In this document: in pieces, positions 1 to 8,820 of the stretch
How the letters are laid out: every line of letters begins with the position of its first letter
Position numbering within the stretch: the first letter of the stretch is position 1
DNA from: Pistricoccus aurantiacus
Lineage (GTDB): Bacteria; Pseudomonadota; Gammaproteobacteria; Pseudomonadales; Halomonadaceae
Assembly (NCBI RefSeq): GCF_007954585.1
Contig: NZ_CP042382.1
Coordinates: 1,736,001 to 1,800,000 of the forward strand
Length of the DNA: 64,000 nucleotides
Direction of reading: 5' to 3'
The notes under the pieces: model-generated
Told to the model about the DNA's origin: nothing
What the model saw: only the letters and a program-made list of their open reading frames with translations
Database searches by the model: none
Translations under genes and position numbers: made by a program

Positions 1-237
1 CGTATCGCCGGGCGACCGGGGATCGACCAGCAGTGGCCGAGGGATCAAAAGCCCCTGAGCCGCTCCCAGGTGCGCGAGTTGCAGCAGCTCTTGAACCGTC
101 AGGGCTATGCCACCGGTACTCCGGATGGCATCTTGGGTCCGAATACCCGCCGCGGATTGCGCGACTATCAGCGCAGTGTTGGCCTGGTGCCGGATGGCTT
201 TGCCACCCAGGCGTTGCTCGATCGGCTGCGCGGCTAG
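1..237 (+). CDS. C-terminal part of a peptidoglycan-binding (lytic transglycosylase-like) protein, partial
   Basis: The window opens inside this gene; frame 1 reads through to a TAG at 235-237. The 78 visible residues form a PG_binding_1 domain: a helical stretch with VRELQQLLNRQGY, then TPDGILGPNTRRGLRDYQ, then VPDGFATQALLDRL. This repeat binds peptidoglycan and often ends MltB-type lytic murein transglycosylases of the periplasm or outer membrane. The catalytic part lies outside the window, so the enzyme identity is an inference. The gene converges on rsmE with only 2 nt between the stop codons. Confidence 0.75.
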   Translation, partial: RIAGRPGIDQQWPRDQKPLSRSQVRELQQLLNRQGYATGTPDGILGPNTRRGLRDYQRSVGLVPDGFATQALLDRLRG

Positions 238-239
238 AT

Positions 240-959
240 TCAAAGCGGGCTCAGGCGGGCGAGCAGGGCGACTACCGCGGTCTCCACCCTCAGGATGCGC
301 TCTCCCAGTTGGATGCCTCGGCAGCCCGCGGCGAGCAGCTGTTCCACCTCGTAGGGAACAAAGCCGCCTTCCGGGCCCACGATCAACAGCGCCGGAGACG
401 CCAGTCCTCGTGGGCAGGCGGCGTCCATGCCGGGATGTGCCAGCAAGCCTTCGCGGTTCGCTAGCCTGGCGGGCAGGCGGTCTTCCAGGAAGGGCTTGAA
501 GCGCGGCTCGAGAATGACCCGAGGCGTTCGCGTATCCCGGGCCTGTTCCAGCCCCAGCAGGAGATGTCGGCGAATCTTCTCCGGGTCGAGTTCCGGCGAC
601 TGCCAGTAGCTTTTTTCCACCCGGCGACTGTGCAGCAGCGTGATGTGCTTCACGCCAAGAGCGGTGACGTGTTCCAGGCTGCGCGCCAGCATGCGTGGCC
701 GAGGGAGCGCCAGCACCAGTTCGATGTCCAAGGCAGGTGGAGGCGCCTGACTCAAGGCGTCCAGTGCGAAGCAGGCCTGGTGGCGATCGAGCGCGGTCAG
801 GCGGCCGCGACCGATGTTGCCGTCAGCGAGCCCCAGGGTCAGTTCATCACCAGGCTGCGCTTGATGCACTTCATGCAGATGCTTGAGACGGCGAGGATCG
901 GTGATTCGAGCGCTGTGCTCATCCAGCAGATCTCCTGGCTGCAGCAGAATCAGATTCAT
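240..959 (-). CDS. rsmE: 16S rRNA (uracil1498-N3)-methyltransferase RsmE
   Basis: The 239-residue product is the SPOUT-class enzyme that methylates N3 of U1498 in 16S rRNA, using S-adenosylmethionine, in the assembled 30S subunit. The C-terminal knot that binds the cofactor is clear: IVGPEGG at about 193-199 and LGERILRVETA at 218-228. The N terminus has the RsmE PUA-like start MNLILLQPGD. An in-frame ATG 36 codons upstream (1067) gives a poor N-terminal extension, so the ATG at 959 was chosen. Length is normal for the family. Confidence 0.93.
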   Translation of the reverse strand: MNLILLQPGDLLDEHSARITDPRRLKHLHEVHQAQPGDELTLGLADGNIGRGRLTALDRHQACFALDALSQAPPPALDIELVLALPRPRMLARSLEHVTALGVKHITLLHSRRVEKSYWQSPELDPEKIRRHLLLGLEQARDTRTPRVILEPRFKPFLEDRLPARLANREGLLAHPGMDAACPRGLASPALLIVGPEGGFVPYEVEQLLAAGCRGIQLGERILRVETAVVALLARLSPL

Positions 960-1108
960 CGATCGTCTCGTATCGCTTGACTGGCCTGAAGGCTTGGCGC
1001 AGTGCACAATGTTTGCAATGAAACCCGTCCGTGACAAAACCTGGTCATGATGAATTCCGTGCCTCACCAGATAAAAGGATGCACAACGAAAATGAGAGGA
1101 GTTCCCCT

Positions 1109-1573
1109 GTGCGCGTGATCCGTAAATACGCCAATCGCCGGCTCTATGATACCGAACAGAGCCGCTATGTGACCTTGGCAGATCTGCGTGAACTGATTCT
1201 CCAGGACGTTTCCTTTCGGGTCGAGGATGCCAAGAGCGGCGAGGATCTGACGCGCACCATCCTGCTGTCGATCATCATCGAGCAGGAGCAGGCGGACGGC
1301 GACGCGGAGGTCTTTTCCAATGATCTGCTGGCTCAGCTGATCCGGGTGTATGCCATGTCTCAGCCGCTGCCCCTGGCGCGCTATCTTGAGCAGGGCACTC
1401 AGCTGATGCTCGAGCAGCAAAAACGCATGCAGACCCATTGGAAGCAGGCTCTGCGCAATTCGCCCATGGAGTTGATGCGTGAGATGGCCGAGGACAACAT
1501 GCGCTTCTGGCAGCAGACGCTCAACAAGAACGTGGACAGTAAAAGTACGGACAAGAACGATAACGAGGGCTAG
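1109..1573 (+). CDS. phaR: Polyhydroxyalkanoate synthesis regulator PhaR
   Basis: PhaR-type repressors bind DNA and PHA granules and control phasin and PHA synthesis genes. The PHB/PHA accumulation regulator DNA-binding domain starts at once, with KYANRRLYDT at 6-15, followed by the second regulator domain around 60-110. The 154-residue start is the GTG at 1109, because GAGAGGAG lies 7 nt upstream. An ATG at 1079 and a GTG at 1031 are in frame but have badly spaced or no ribosome binding sites. The gene implies PHA storage; no phaC is in the window. purD follows after about 86 nt. Confidence 0.88.
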   Translation: MRVIRKYANRRLYDTEQSRYVTLADLRELILQDVSFRVEDAKSGEDLTRTILLSIIIEQEQADGDAEVFSNDLLAQLIRVYAMSQPLPLARYLEQGTQLMLEQQKRMQTHWKQALRNSPMELMREMAEDNMRFWQQTLNKNVDSKSTDKNDNEG

Positions 1574-1659
1574 TCCTGGCCCGAACGGCCACCTGGTGTG
1601 ATACCGGGTTCCGTTGTTGGATCATCAAGGTTTTACCAAGAAACGAGCAAGGTTTGCCC

Positions 1660-2967
1660 ATGAAGGTTCTGATTATCGGCGGCGGTGGCCGCGAACACGC
1701 CCTGGCCTGGAAGGTCGCTCAATCTCCTCGGGTCGAGCAGGTGTTTCTGGCGCCGGGTAACGCGGGTACTCGGGCGGAAACCAAGCTTTCCAATCTGGAA
1801 CTGACGGTGGATGATCTGGACGGTCTCGAAGCCTTCGTCCGGGAAAACGCCATCGACCTGACCATTGTCGGCCCTGAAGCGCCGCTGGTGGCAGGAGTGG
1901 TAGACCGCTTTCAGGCAGCGGGGCTGGCGATTTTCGGTCCCACTCGAGCCGCGGCCCAGCTCGAAGGGTCGAAGTCCTTTGCCAAGGACTTTCTGACCCG
2001 CCACGGCATTCCCAGCGCGGCCTATCGCACCTTCAATGCGGTGGAGCCGGCGCTTGAGTATCTGCGGGAAAAAGGCGCGCCCATCGTCGTCAAGGCGGAT
2101 GGCCTGGCGGCGGGCAAGGGGGTGATCGTCGCTACCAGCGAAGCCCAGGCGCAAGCCGCGGTGCGCGATATGCTTGAAGACAACGCCTTCGGCGACGCGG
2201 GCGCTCGGGTGGTGATCGAGGATTTTCTCGAAGGCGAGGAAGCCAGCTTCATTGTCATGGTGGACGGTGAAAACATCTTGCCCATGGCCACCAGCCAGGA
2301 TCACAAGCGCGCCTTCGACGGGGACGAGGGACCGAATACCGGCGGCATGGGCGCCTATTCTCCGGCGCCGGTGGTGACCGAAGCGGTGTTCAAGCGCATC
2401 ATGCGCGAGGTGATAGAGCCTACGGTCAAAGGCATGGCGGAAGAAGGTCGTCCTTATCGCGGCTTTCTTTACGCCGGGCTGATGATCGACTCCCGTGGTG
2501 CGCCTCGGGTCATCGAATACAATTGTCGCTTCGGCGATCCGGAAACCCAGCCGATCATGCTACGGCTGCGCTCGGATCTCGCGGCGCTTTGTCTGGCCGG
2601 CGTCGAGGGGCGTCTGGCGGAAGAACACTGCGAATGGGATCCTCGCGCCGCGGTAGGTGTGGTGATGGCATCCGGGGGCTATCCGGAGGCCTATCGCAAG
2701 GGCGATGTGATAGAAGGCCTCGATGCCGCTGCCTCTCTCGAAAAAGAAGAAGGTTATAAAGTGTTCCATGCGGGCACCGGCGAAGACGATCGAGGCAGGG
2801 TCGTCACCAGCGGCGGTCGCGTGCTGTGCGTCACCGCCCTTGGAGACAGCGTGTCCCAGGCTCGGGAACTCGCCTATGCCGGCGTCGAACGGATCCACTG
2901 GCCGGACGCTTTCTATCGTCGGGATATCGGCCATCGCGCGTTGGCGCGGGAAACGCAGGGACAATAG
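1660..2967 (+). CDS. purD: Phosphoribosylamine--glycine ligase
   Basis: PurD joins glycine to 5-phosphoribosylamine with ATP hydrolysis, the second step of purine synthesis. The 435-residue protein begins [18 protein letters not shown], the N-domain signature, and has the ATP-grasp core ([16 protein letters not shown] at about 145-160; [24 protein letters not shown] near 290). The ATG at 1660 has AAGG 7 nt upstream; a TTG two codons earlier is less likely. purH, a common partner, is not adjacent. A thioesterase gene follows 17 nt downstream. Confidence 0.97.
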   Translation: MKVLIIGGGGREHALAWKVAQSPRVEQVFLAPGNAGTRAETKLSNLELTVDDLDGLEAFVRENAIDLTIVGPEAPLVAGVVDRFQAAGLAIFGPTRAAAQLEGSKSFAKDFLTRHGIPSAAYRTFNAVEPALEYLREKGAPIVVKADGLAAGKGVIVATSEAQAQAAVRDMLEDNAFGDAGARVVIEDFLEGEEASFIVMVDGENILPMATSQDHKRAFDGDEGPNTGGMGAYSPAPVVTEAVFKRIMREVIEPTVKGMAEEGRPYRGFLYAGLMIDSRGAPRVIEYNCRFGDPETQPIMLRLRSDLAALCLAGVEGRLAEEHCEWDPRAAVGVVMASGGYPEAYRKGDVIEGLDAAASLEKEEGYKVFHAGTGEDDRGRVVTSGGRVLCVTALGDSVSQARELAYAGVERIHWPDAFYRRDIGHRALARETQGQ

Positions 2968-2984
2968 CCATCAAAGGAGCGGCC

Positions 2985-3440
2985 ATGCAACGTATCAGAC
3001 TGGAGTTCCCCTCAGAGGCTGTGGTGCATCGCCATTCGTTGTCGGTGCGTATCACCGACATGAATTACGGTCGTCATCTCGGTCATGACGCGCTGATTTC
3101 CCTGTTGCACGAGGCCAGGGCCGCGGCACTGGATTCCCTTGGCGTAAAGGAGTGGGATCTTGGCGGCTATCCGAGCGTGGTGGCGGACCTGGCGGTGCAG
3201 TATCAGGGCGAAGCGCGCTGGCCGGATACGCTGATCATCGAAACCGCCCTGGCAGGCGCGCAGCGCAAGGCGCTGACGGTCTTTCATCGCGTGGTGCGCG
3301 AAAGCGACCAGCGACTGATCGCCACCGCCCGGCTCAACCTGCTGCTGGTGGACATCGAGACCGGCAGGCCCGTCTCGATTCCCGCTTCGGTGCTGGCGTT
3401 GTTACCGAGGGCAAACGGTGTTTCCCGAGGTGATGACTGA
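2985..3440 (+). CDS. Acyl-CoA thioesterase, hotdog fold (4HBT type)
   Basis: The 151-residue product has hotdog-fold features: VRITDMNYGRHLGHDALISLLHEAR near the N terminus corresponds to the 4-hydroxybenzoyl-CoA-thioesterase pattern, with Asp and Asn/His at the usual catalytic stretch. It probably hydrolyses an acyl-CoA in the cytoplasm; the substrate is not predictable. AAAGGAG lies 5 nt upstream of the ATG. The stop codon overlaps the next ATG by one base (TGATG), which implies translational coupling to the prkB-like gene. Confidence 0.8.
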   Translation: MQRIRLEFPSEAVVHRHSLSVRITDMNYGRHLGHDALISLLHEARAAALDSLGVKEWDLGGYPSVVADLAVQYQGEARWPDTLIIETALAGAQRKALTVFHRVVRESDQRLIATARLNLLLVDIETGRPVSIPASVLALLPRANGVSRGDD

Positions 3441-4312
3441 TGTCCCGAGAATATCCGATCGTCGCCATTACCGGTTCTTCCGGGGCGGGTACCACCACGG
3501 TGCGTCGCACCTTCGAGCGCATGTTCGCTCGGGAGAATCTGCACGCGGCCTTCGTCGATGGGGATGCGTTTCACCGCTATACACGAGAAGAGCTGGCGCG
3601 GATCTCCCGGGAAGAGCCGGAGCGCATGGACGAGCTTTCCCATTTTGCCGTCGAGGCCAACCTGCTCGACGAACTCGACGCACTTTTTCAAGAATACGGC
3701 GAGCAAGGCAAGGGCACCTATCGGCATTATATTCACGCGGAAGACAAGCACATGATCGAGGCGGGCCAGCAGGTGGGTACCTTTACCGAGTGGCAGCCCT
3801 TGCCCAGCGGCACGGATCTCTTGTTCTACGAAGGGCTGCATGGCGGGCTGGTCAGCGCCGAGCATGATATCGCTCGCCACGTGGATCTGCTGATCGGCGT
3901 GGCGCCGACCATCAATCTGGAGTGGATTCAGAAGATCGACCGGGATATCAAGATGCGTGGTCATTCCCAGGAAGCGGTGATCGATACCATTCTGGGGCGC
4001 ATGAACGATTACATGCACTATATCCAGCCGCAGTTTTCCCGTACCCATATCAACTTCCAGCGGGTGCCGACGGTGGATACGTCCAATCCTTTCGAGGTGC
4101 AGGATATTCCCACGGACGCGGAGTCCTTCGTGGTGATCCGCTTTCGCGATTACACCAAGGTGGATTTTCCCTACCTGCTGGCAATGATACCGGACGCTTT
4201 CATGAGTCGGCCGCACACGCTGGTGGTGCCCGGGGCGCGCATGTCCTTGGCCATGGATCTGATCCTCGGTCCTCTGATGCGCCATCTGCTCGACCAGCGA
4301 CGTTTTCGCTGA
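3440..4312 (+). CDS. prkB: Phosphoribulokinase-like protein (PrkB/YhfV type)
   Basis: This 290-residue protein matches the E. coli PrkB-type phosphoribulokinase-like family in length and sequence. A P-loop, TGSSGAGTTT, lies at 11-20, followed by FVDGDAFHRY and FYEGLHGG, the nucleoside-kinase pattern. No RuBisCO or other Calvin-cycle gene is visible, and in heterotrophic gammaproteobacteria this kinase has no settled role, so ribulose-5-phosphate as substrate is not certain. It is coupled to the thioesterase gene by a TGATG overlap, and the HIT-family gene follows 41 nt downstream. Confidence 0.85.
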   Translation: MSREYPIVAITGSSGAGTTTVRRTFERMFARENLHAAFVDGDAFHRYTREELARISREEPERMDELSHFAVEANLLDELDALFQEYGEQGKGTYRHYIHAEDKHMIEAGQQVGTFTEWQPLPSGTDLLFYEGLHGGLVSAEHDIARHVDLLIGVAPTINLEWIQKIDRDIKMRGHSQEAVIDTILGRMNDYMHYIQPQFSRTHINFQRVPTVDTSNPFEVQDIPTDAESFVVIRFRDYTKVDFPYLLAMIPDAFMSRPHTLVVPGARMSLAMDLILGPLMRHLLDQRRFR

Positions 4313-4353
4313 CTGTTACACTTGATTGTTACTTTTACGCTCAAGGAGCTGTC

Positions 4354-4695
4354 ATGGACTGCCTGTTCTGCAAGATGATCAACCGCGAGATCGAGCCGGA
4401 TATCGTCTATGAAGACGATCATGTATTGGCCTTCAACGATATTAATCCTCAGGCGCCGACCCATGTGCTGGTCATTCCCAAGAAGCATATCGCCACGCTG
4501 AACGATATCCAGGAAGAAGATCTGGCCCTGGTGGGGCGTTTGCATCGTACCGCCGTCAAGCTTGCCGGCCAATACGGCTTCGCTGAAGAGGGCTATCGGG
4601 TAGTCATGAACTGCAATGAAAATGGAGGGCAGACGGTTTTTCATATCCATCTGCATTTGATGGGCGGGCGGCAGTTTACCTGGCCCGCCGGTTGA
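4354..4695 (+). CDS. HIT-family nucleotide hydrolase (HinT-like)
   Basis: The 113-residue protein has the histidine triad HIHLHL at 97-102, the active site of HinT-type enzymes that cleave purine-nucleoside phosphoramidates and adenylates. Other family marks are [11 protein letters not shown] at the N terminus and [18 protein letters not shown] lies 6 nt upstream of the ATG at 4354. A HIT gene beside coq7 and speD is also seen in Pseudomonas, which supports an old shared gene order. Confidence 0.93.
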   Translation: MDCLFCKMINREIEPDIVYEDDHVLAFNDINPQAPTHVLVIPKKHIATLNDIQEEDLALVGRLHRTAVKLAGQYGFAEEGYRVVMNCNENGGQTVFHIHLHLMGGRQFTWPAG

Positions 4696-4730
4696 TGCTC
4701 GAGCCACGATCTGATTCTTCGGAGGTTTTC

Positions 4731-5372
4731 ATGCAACGCAAGTTATCTCATGCCGATAACCTGATTCATCAATTCGATACCGTATTGCGCACCTTGGTAC
4801 CCAAGGCGGCTCAGGCGTCGCGTCCTTCCCCGGCGCAGTCCATCAGGGATGGCGATATGAGCGACAGCGAGCGGGAACACGCGGTGGGCTTGATGCGCAT
4901 CAATCATACCGGCGAGGTCTGCGCCCAGGCGCTCTATCAGGGTCAGGGGCTGACCGCGCGGCTGGCGGACGTGCGCGGCCAGATGGAGCAGGCGGCCCAG
5001 GAGGAAATCGACCATCTGGCCTGGTGCGATCAGCGCCTGACGGAACTCGAGGGGCGTACCAGTCTGCTCAATCCGCTGTTCTACGCCAGCTCCTTCAGCC
5101 TGGGCGCCCTGGCCGGTGCGGTGGGGGATCGGGTCAGCCTGGGATTCGTGGCTGCCACGGAGGAGCAGGTGGGCAGGCATCTGGATGAGCACCTGCGGGA
5201 GTTGCCTTCCGGAGACCGGCGCTCTCGAGCGGTGCTGGAGCAGATGCGTGAAGATGAAGCCCATCACGAGCGCTGGGCACTGGAAGCCGGCGGCTCGCGC
5301 TTTCCTGCTACGGTCAAGTTCGGCATGCGATTGGTATCGAAAGTGATGACCAAGAGCGTCTATCGCGTCTGA
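4731..5372 (+). CDS. coq7: Demethoxyubiquinone hydroxylase Coq7
   Basis: Coq7 hydroxylates 2-polyprenyl-3-methyl-6-methoxy-benzoquinol in ubiquinone synthesis; it is a membrane-associated di-iron enzyme. Ligands are visible: Glu62 in HTGEVCA, EEIDH at 91-95, a Glu near 144 in [10 protein letters not shown], and EDEAHHE at 174-180. The length of 213 residues is normal. GGAGG sits 5 nt before the ATG at 4731; an in-frame ATG at 4692 overlaps the HIT gene and was rejected. A perfect hairpin lies 28 nt after the stop. Confidence 0.95.
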   Translation: MQRKLSHADNLIHQFDTVLRTLVPKAAQASRPSPAQSIRDGDMSDSEREHAVGLMRINHTGEVCAQALYQGQGLTARLADVRGQMEQAAQEEIDHLAWCDQRLTELEGRTSLLNPLFYASSFSLGALAGAVGDRVSLGFVAATEEQVGRHLDEHLRELPSGDRRSRAVLEQMREDEAHHERWALEAGGSRFPATVKFGMRLVSKVMTKSVYRV

Positions 5373-5400
5373 CTCGCCGTTCTCACTGCAACCAACGACG

Positions 5401-5424
5401 AGACCCGCGATTTTTCGCGGGTCT
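5401..5424. terminator. Hairpin between convergent coq7 and speD
   Basis: Bases 5401-5410 (AGACCCGCGA) are the exact reverse complement of 5415-5424, with a TTTT loop. No strong T run follows on either strand, so it may act as a bidirectional or Rho-assisted terminator for the two converging genes. Confidence 0.55.
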
Positions 5425-5468
5425 GTCATGTCACGAGCGCTTTTTGATATCCGCTACCAGGCGATGGC

Positions 5469-6263
5469 TCAGTCGAGATTGCGGGAATAGAAGATTTCGA
5501 GCATTTCCTTGCGCAGACGGCTTTCGATATCGTGAGCTTCCTCGAAGGTCAGGTCGCGGTGGTTGCTGTCGAACAGATAGTGATCCAGGTTGAAGTCCTT
5601 GAGCAGCATCTTGGTATGGAAGATGTGCTCCTGGTAGACGTTGACGTCGACCATCTGATAGGCCTTCTTGGTATCTTCCGCCAGATAATCCTGGATCGAG
5701 GTGATGTCGTGATCGATGAACAGCTTGCGCCCGTCGACATCCCGGGTGAAGCCGCGCACCCGATAATCCATGGTGACGATATCCGAGTCGAAGCTGTGAA
5801 TCAGGTAGTTCAGCGCCTTGAGCGGGCTGATCATGCCGCAGGTGGACACGTCGATATCCAGGCGAAAGGTGCTGATGCCGTTGTCCGGGTGGGATTCCGG
5901 GTAGCTGTGCACCGTGACATGGCTCTTGTCCAGGTGAGCCACCACGGTTTCCGGCAGCGGCCCCGGGCCGGGCTCCGTATCTTCCGGGTCCGGATCGTCC
6001 AGTTCGTGCTCGGCGATCAGGATGGTCACGCTGGCACCGTGGGGCTCGTAATCCTGGCGGGAAACGTTGAGCACATGAGCGCCGATGATGTTGGTCACAT
6101 CCTTGAGGATCTGGGTCAATCGCTCGGCATTGTAGAGCTCATCGATGTAGTCGATATAGGCACGACGCTGCTCTTCTGTCTTGGCATAACAGATATCATA
6201 GATGTTAAAGCTCAACGAACTCGTCAGGTTGTTGAAGCCATGGAGTCGGAGATGGTCGCTCAC
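5469..6263 (-). CDS. speD: S-adenosylmethionine decarboxylase proenzyme (class 1A)
   Basis: SpeD makes decarboxylated S-adenosylmethionine for spermidine synthesis. The 264-residue proenzyme is of the E. coli type. The self-cleavage site is [13 protein letters not shown] with Ser114 expected to become the pyruvoyl group, and the start [20 protein letters not shown] is typical. The start codon is GTG at 6263, with GGGAGG 9 nt upstream. speE is not in the window. The coq7/speD/OsmC order is shared with Pseudomonas. Confidence 0.95.
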   Translation of the reverse strand: MSDHLRLHGFNNLTSSLSFNIYDICYAKTEEQRRAYIDYIDELYNAERLTQILKDVTNIIGAHVLNVSRQDYEPHGASVTILIAEHELDDPDPEDTEPGPGPLPETVVAHLDKSHVTVHSYPESHPDNGISTFRLDIDVSTCGMISPLKALNYLIHSFDSDIVTMDYRVRGFTRDVDGRKLFIDHDITSIQDYLAEDTKKAYQMVDVNVYQEHIFHTKMLLKDFNLDHYLFDSNHRDLTFEEAHDIESRLRKEMLEIFYSRNLD

Positions 6264-6484
6264 GTCCGAGCCTCCCTTTATGTCTTGAGTACTAGATGAG
6301 TGCTACCCGAGGGACGATCCCTCGATGGATCGACCCGGCGAATTGGCCTGGCATTCTCACGCTGGTGCAGAGAACCCTGCCCAGGCATCGATGACAGGAA
6401 AGGCGCGTATTATGCACTCCCGAGAGCTATAGCACACCTGTTGAAACGACTTTTTTCATACCGGCGGTTTCGCAGGCGATGCTC

Positions 6485-6904
6485 TCAAGCCTCGACAATG
6501 GCAAAGGAATGGCTGACGTCGACGCCGCCCTTGGCCAGCATGATGGAAGCACTGCAGTATTTCTCCGCGGAAAGCGCCACCGCGCGTTTGACCTGGGCTT
6601 CCTTGAGATTGCGTCCGGTGACGGTGAAGTGCACATGGATGCGGGTAAAGACGCTGGGCACGGTATCCGCGCGCTCCGCTTCGATCTTCGCGACGCAGTC
6701 GGTGACCGGCGCTCGGGATTTCTCGAGAATTTCCAGCACATCGAAGGACGTGCAGGCGCCCAGGCCCATCAGCAGCATTTCCATGGGGCGCGGGCCGGTA
6801 TCGCGGCCGCCGTGGTCCGGGGGGCCGTCGATGACCACGCTGTGGCCGCTACCGCTCTCGGCCACGAACTGACGGCCATCGGTCCATTTGACGCTAGCTT
6901 TCAT
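6485..6904 (-). CDS. OsmC-family protein (YhfA-like)
   Basis: This 139-residue protein has the two reactive cysteines of OsmC/Ohr proteins, Cys51 in GLGACTSFDV and Cys117 in KYCSASIML, which in studied members reduce organic hydroperoxides. The sequence is closer to the YhfA branch, whose substrate is unknown. GAGGAAG lies 6 nt upstream of the ATG. In Pseudomonas the same gene lies between speD and the crp homologue vfr; here murU is next instead. Confidence 0.88.
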   Translation of the reverse strand: MKASVKWTDGRQFVAESGSGHSVVIDGPPDHGGRDTGPRPMEMLLMGLGACTSFDVLEILEKSRAPVTDCVAKIEAERADTVPSVFTRIHVHFTVTGRNLKEAQVKRAVALSAEKYCSASIMLAKGGVDVSHSFAIVEA

Positions 6905-7591
6905 CTAACTTCCTCGCTGGTTCATGAACGACTCGCTGAGTCGGGTGTCCAGGGCGGCGAGCCGCTGGGGCGTGCCGACGTCGATCCACTGGCCCGTATA
7001 ATGGGTACCGCCAATGCGCTCATCAAGTATGGCCTGGCGCAGCAGCGGCGCCAGGGGAAAGGCGCCGGGAGCGTGGCAAGCCACCAGGGCCGTATCGATC
7101 ACGCCGATACCGCTGTAGGTCAGGCGCGGCTCGCCTTGGTCGCTGACACGACCCTGGGCATCGAGATGAAAATCGCCTCGGGGATGATGAGCCGGATTGT
7201 CCACCAGCCACAAATGCGCCAGATCTCCGTCCAGGGCAGGAAATCGGGTCAGATCGAGATCGCACCAGACATCGCCGTTGATCAGCAGGAAGGGCGCTTC
7301 GCCCAGTAACGGCAGCGCCTGACGGATGCCGCCGCCGGTTTCCAGCGGCGAGGCTTCCTGGCTCCAGAAGATTTGCAGGCCATAAGCCTGGCCATTACCC
7401 AGCGCGTCGCGAATCTGCTCCCCTCGATAGCTGACGTTGATCACCACCTCCTGGAAGCCGGCTCCCGCCAGCCGCTCCAGGTGATGCACGATCAGCGGCT
7501 TGCCGCCGACCGGCAAGAGCGGCTTGGGACAATGATCCGTCAAGGGGCGCATGCGCTTGCCAAGCCCCGCCGCGAGAATCATCGCCTTCAT
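6905..7591 (-). CDS. murU: N-acetylmuramate alpha-1-phosphate uridylyltransferase MurU
   Basis: MurU converts MurNAc-1-phosphate to UDP-MurNAc in the cell-wall recycling bypass that makes cells less sensitive to fosfomycin. The 228-residue protein is a nucleotidyltransferase: [15 protein letters not shown] at 4-18, KPLLPV, and INGDVWCD near 105. It overlaps the upstream amgK by 4 nt (ATGA), as in Pseudomonas, where the two enzymes act one after the other. OsmC follows directly with no gap. Confidence 0.93.
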   Translation of the reverse strand: MKAMILAAGLGKRMRPLTDHCPKPLLPVGGKPLIVHHLERLAGAGFQEVVINVSYRGEQIRDALGNGQAYGLQIFWSQEASPLETGGGIRQALPLLGEAPFLLINGDVWCDLDLTRFPALDGDLAHLWLVDNPAHHPRGDFHLDAQGRVSDQGEPRLTYSGIGVIDTALVACHAPGAFPLAPLLRQAILDERIGGTHYTGQWIDVGTPQRLAALDTRLSESFMNQRGS

Positions 7592-8646
7592 GCGGTCGCT
7601 CCCGGGATGATTCCATCCTTTTGCAACTGGTCATGCAGTCGCGGTGAGAAGGTGTTTTCCAGCCAGTCGAGAAACGCCTCGAACGCCGGCCAGGGCGCGA
7701 GACTGTCGCCAAGATGTGCCAGGAAATGCGGCAGACGAGCCAGGTAGCCGGTCTTGCCATCCCGCAGGGTCAGGCGACAGAAGATACCGAGTATCTTGAG
7801 GGTGCGCTGAGCGGCCATTTCATCCGCCTGGCGCAGAAAACGCCTGGCCTCGATGTCTGGGTCGAGGCGACCGTCCTCGACGGCCTGGCGACGAAAGGCC
7901 TCGACCCAGGCGGCGAAATCAGCCGGTTCGAGCCGGCAGTAGCGACCGCGCAGCAGGGAAACCAGATCGTAGTTCAAAGGGCCTGCCACCGCGTCCTGAA
8001 AGTCGATCAGATAGAGTGTGTCGCCGTGAAGCATCAGGTTCATCGCGTCGTAATCCCGGTGCACCACTACCCGCGGCTGGGCCAGGGCGCTGGCGATCAG
8101 CCGTTCCTTGATCGCCGGCCAGCCCGGCGGCGGGGCAAGCTGCAGATAGGCGTCGAGACACCAGTCGGGAAACAGTTCCAGTTCCCGCTCTAGCAGGGCG
8201 GTATCGTAGAGAGGCAAGGCGTCCAGCGGCGCGCGATTCTGGAGGCGATGGACTAGAGGAATGGCCCGCTCGATATAGTGCTCAACCGTGGTAGCGTCGG
8301 TGAAAAAGCGTTCCAGGGTGATATCGCCCAGATCGTCAAGCTCGATGAAGCCAGCGTCGAGGTCGATTCCGTGCAGGGTCGGCACCGGAAGCCCCGCGCT
8401 TTCCCACTGGCTGGCGATGGTAACGAAGGGCTGGCTGTCTTCCCGATCCGGCGGAGCATCCATGATGATTCGCGACGATCCATCCGGCAGGGCGAGGCGA
8501 AAATAGCGCCGAAAACTGGCGTCTCCCGCTGCCAGCTTCAGATCGACCTCTTCCACCGCCAGCCCCTGGCGCCGAGCGACCCACTGCGCAAGGCGATCGC
8601 GGCGGGTTTGCTCCGCCTTGCCATAGAAAGGAGTATCCAAAGCCAT
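7588..8646 (-). CDS. amgK: N-acetylmuramate/N-acetylglucosamine anomeric kinase AmgK
   Basis: AmgK phosphorylates C1 of MurNAc or GlcNAc with ATP, feeding MurU. The 352-residue product is an aminoglycoside-phosphotransferase-fold kinase: the catalytic loop HRDYDAMN is at 196-203 and the metal-binding IDFQD at 214-218. AAGGTG precedes the ATG by 7 nt. The gene is divergent from lptD, the same arrangement as in Pseudomonas. Confidence 0.93.
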   Translation of the reverse strand: MALDTPFYGKAEQTRRDRLAQWVARRQGLAVEEVDLKLAAGDASFRRYFRLALPDGSSRIIMDAPPDREDSQPFVTIASQWESAGLPVPTLHGIDLDAGFIELDDLGDITLERFFTDATTVEHYIERAIPLVHRLQNRAPLDALPLYDTALLERELELFPDWCLDAYLQLAPPPGWPAIKERLIASALAQPRVVVHRDYDAMNLMLHGDTLYLIDFQDAVAGPLNYDLVSLLRGRYCRLEPADFAAWVEAFRRQAVEDGRLDPDIEARRFLRQADEMAAQRTLKILGIFCRLTLRDGKTGYLARLPHFLAHLGDSLAPWPAFEAFLDWLENTFSPRLHDQLQKDGIIPGATA

Positions 8647-8782
8647 TGAGGCACCTTGAGTTGACGGACTTTCCTTGGCGACGCATGCTAAGCCGCTCTG
8701 CTAGCGCATACGTCGAGCAACGCCGAGTGTCATGCCGGGCCGATGCGGGCCAGCCCGCGGACGACACCGGCTTCGAGGCTTG

Positions 8783-8788
8783 TATAAT
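8783..8788 (+). promoter_or_regulatory. Probable -10 element for lptD
   Basis: A perfect TATAAT lies 32 nt upstream of the lptD ATG in the 174-nt gap between divergent amgK and lptD. No good -35 is seen at 16-18 bp; the TG just before the hexamer may help. A sigma-E type promoter cannot be excluded. Confidence 0.45.
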
Positions 8789-8820
8789 ACTGATTTCATC
8801 GGTCAAGGACAGCGAAGAAC

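Noticed and set aside
1031-1108. Upstream GTG and ATG starts for phaR
   Set aside because: The GTG at 1109 has a far better ribosome site and gives the normal family N terminus.
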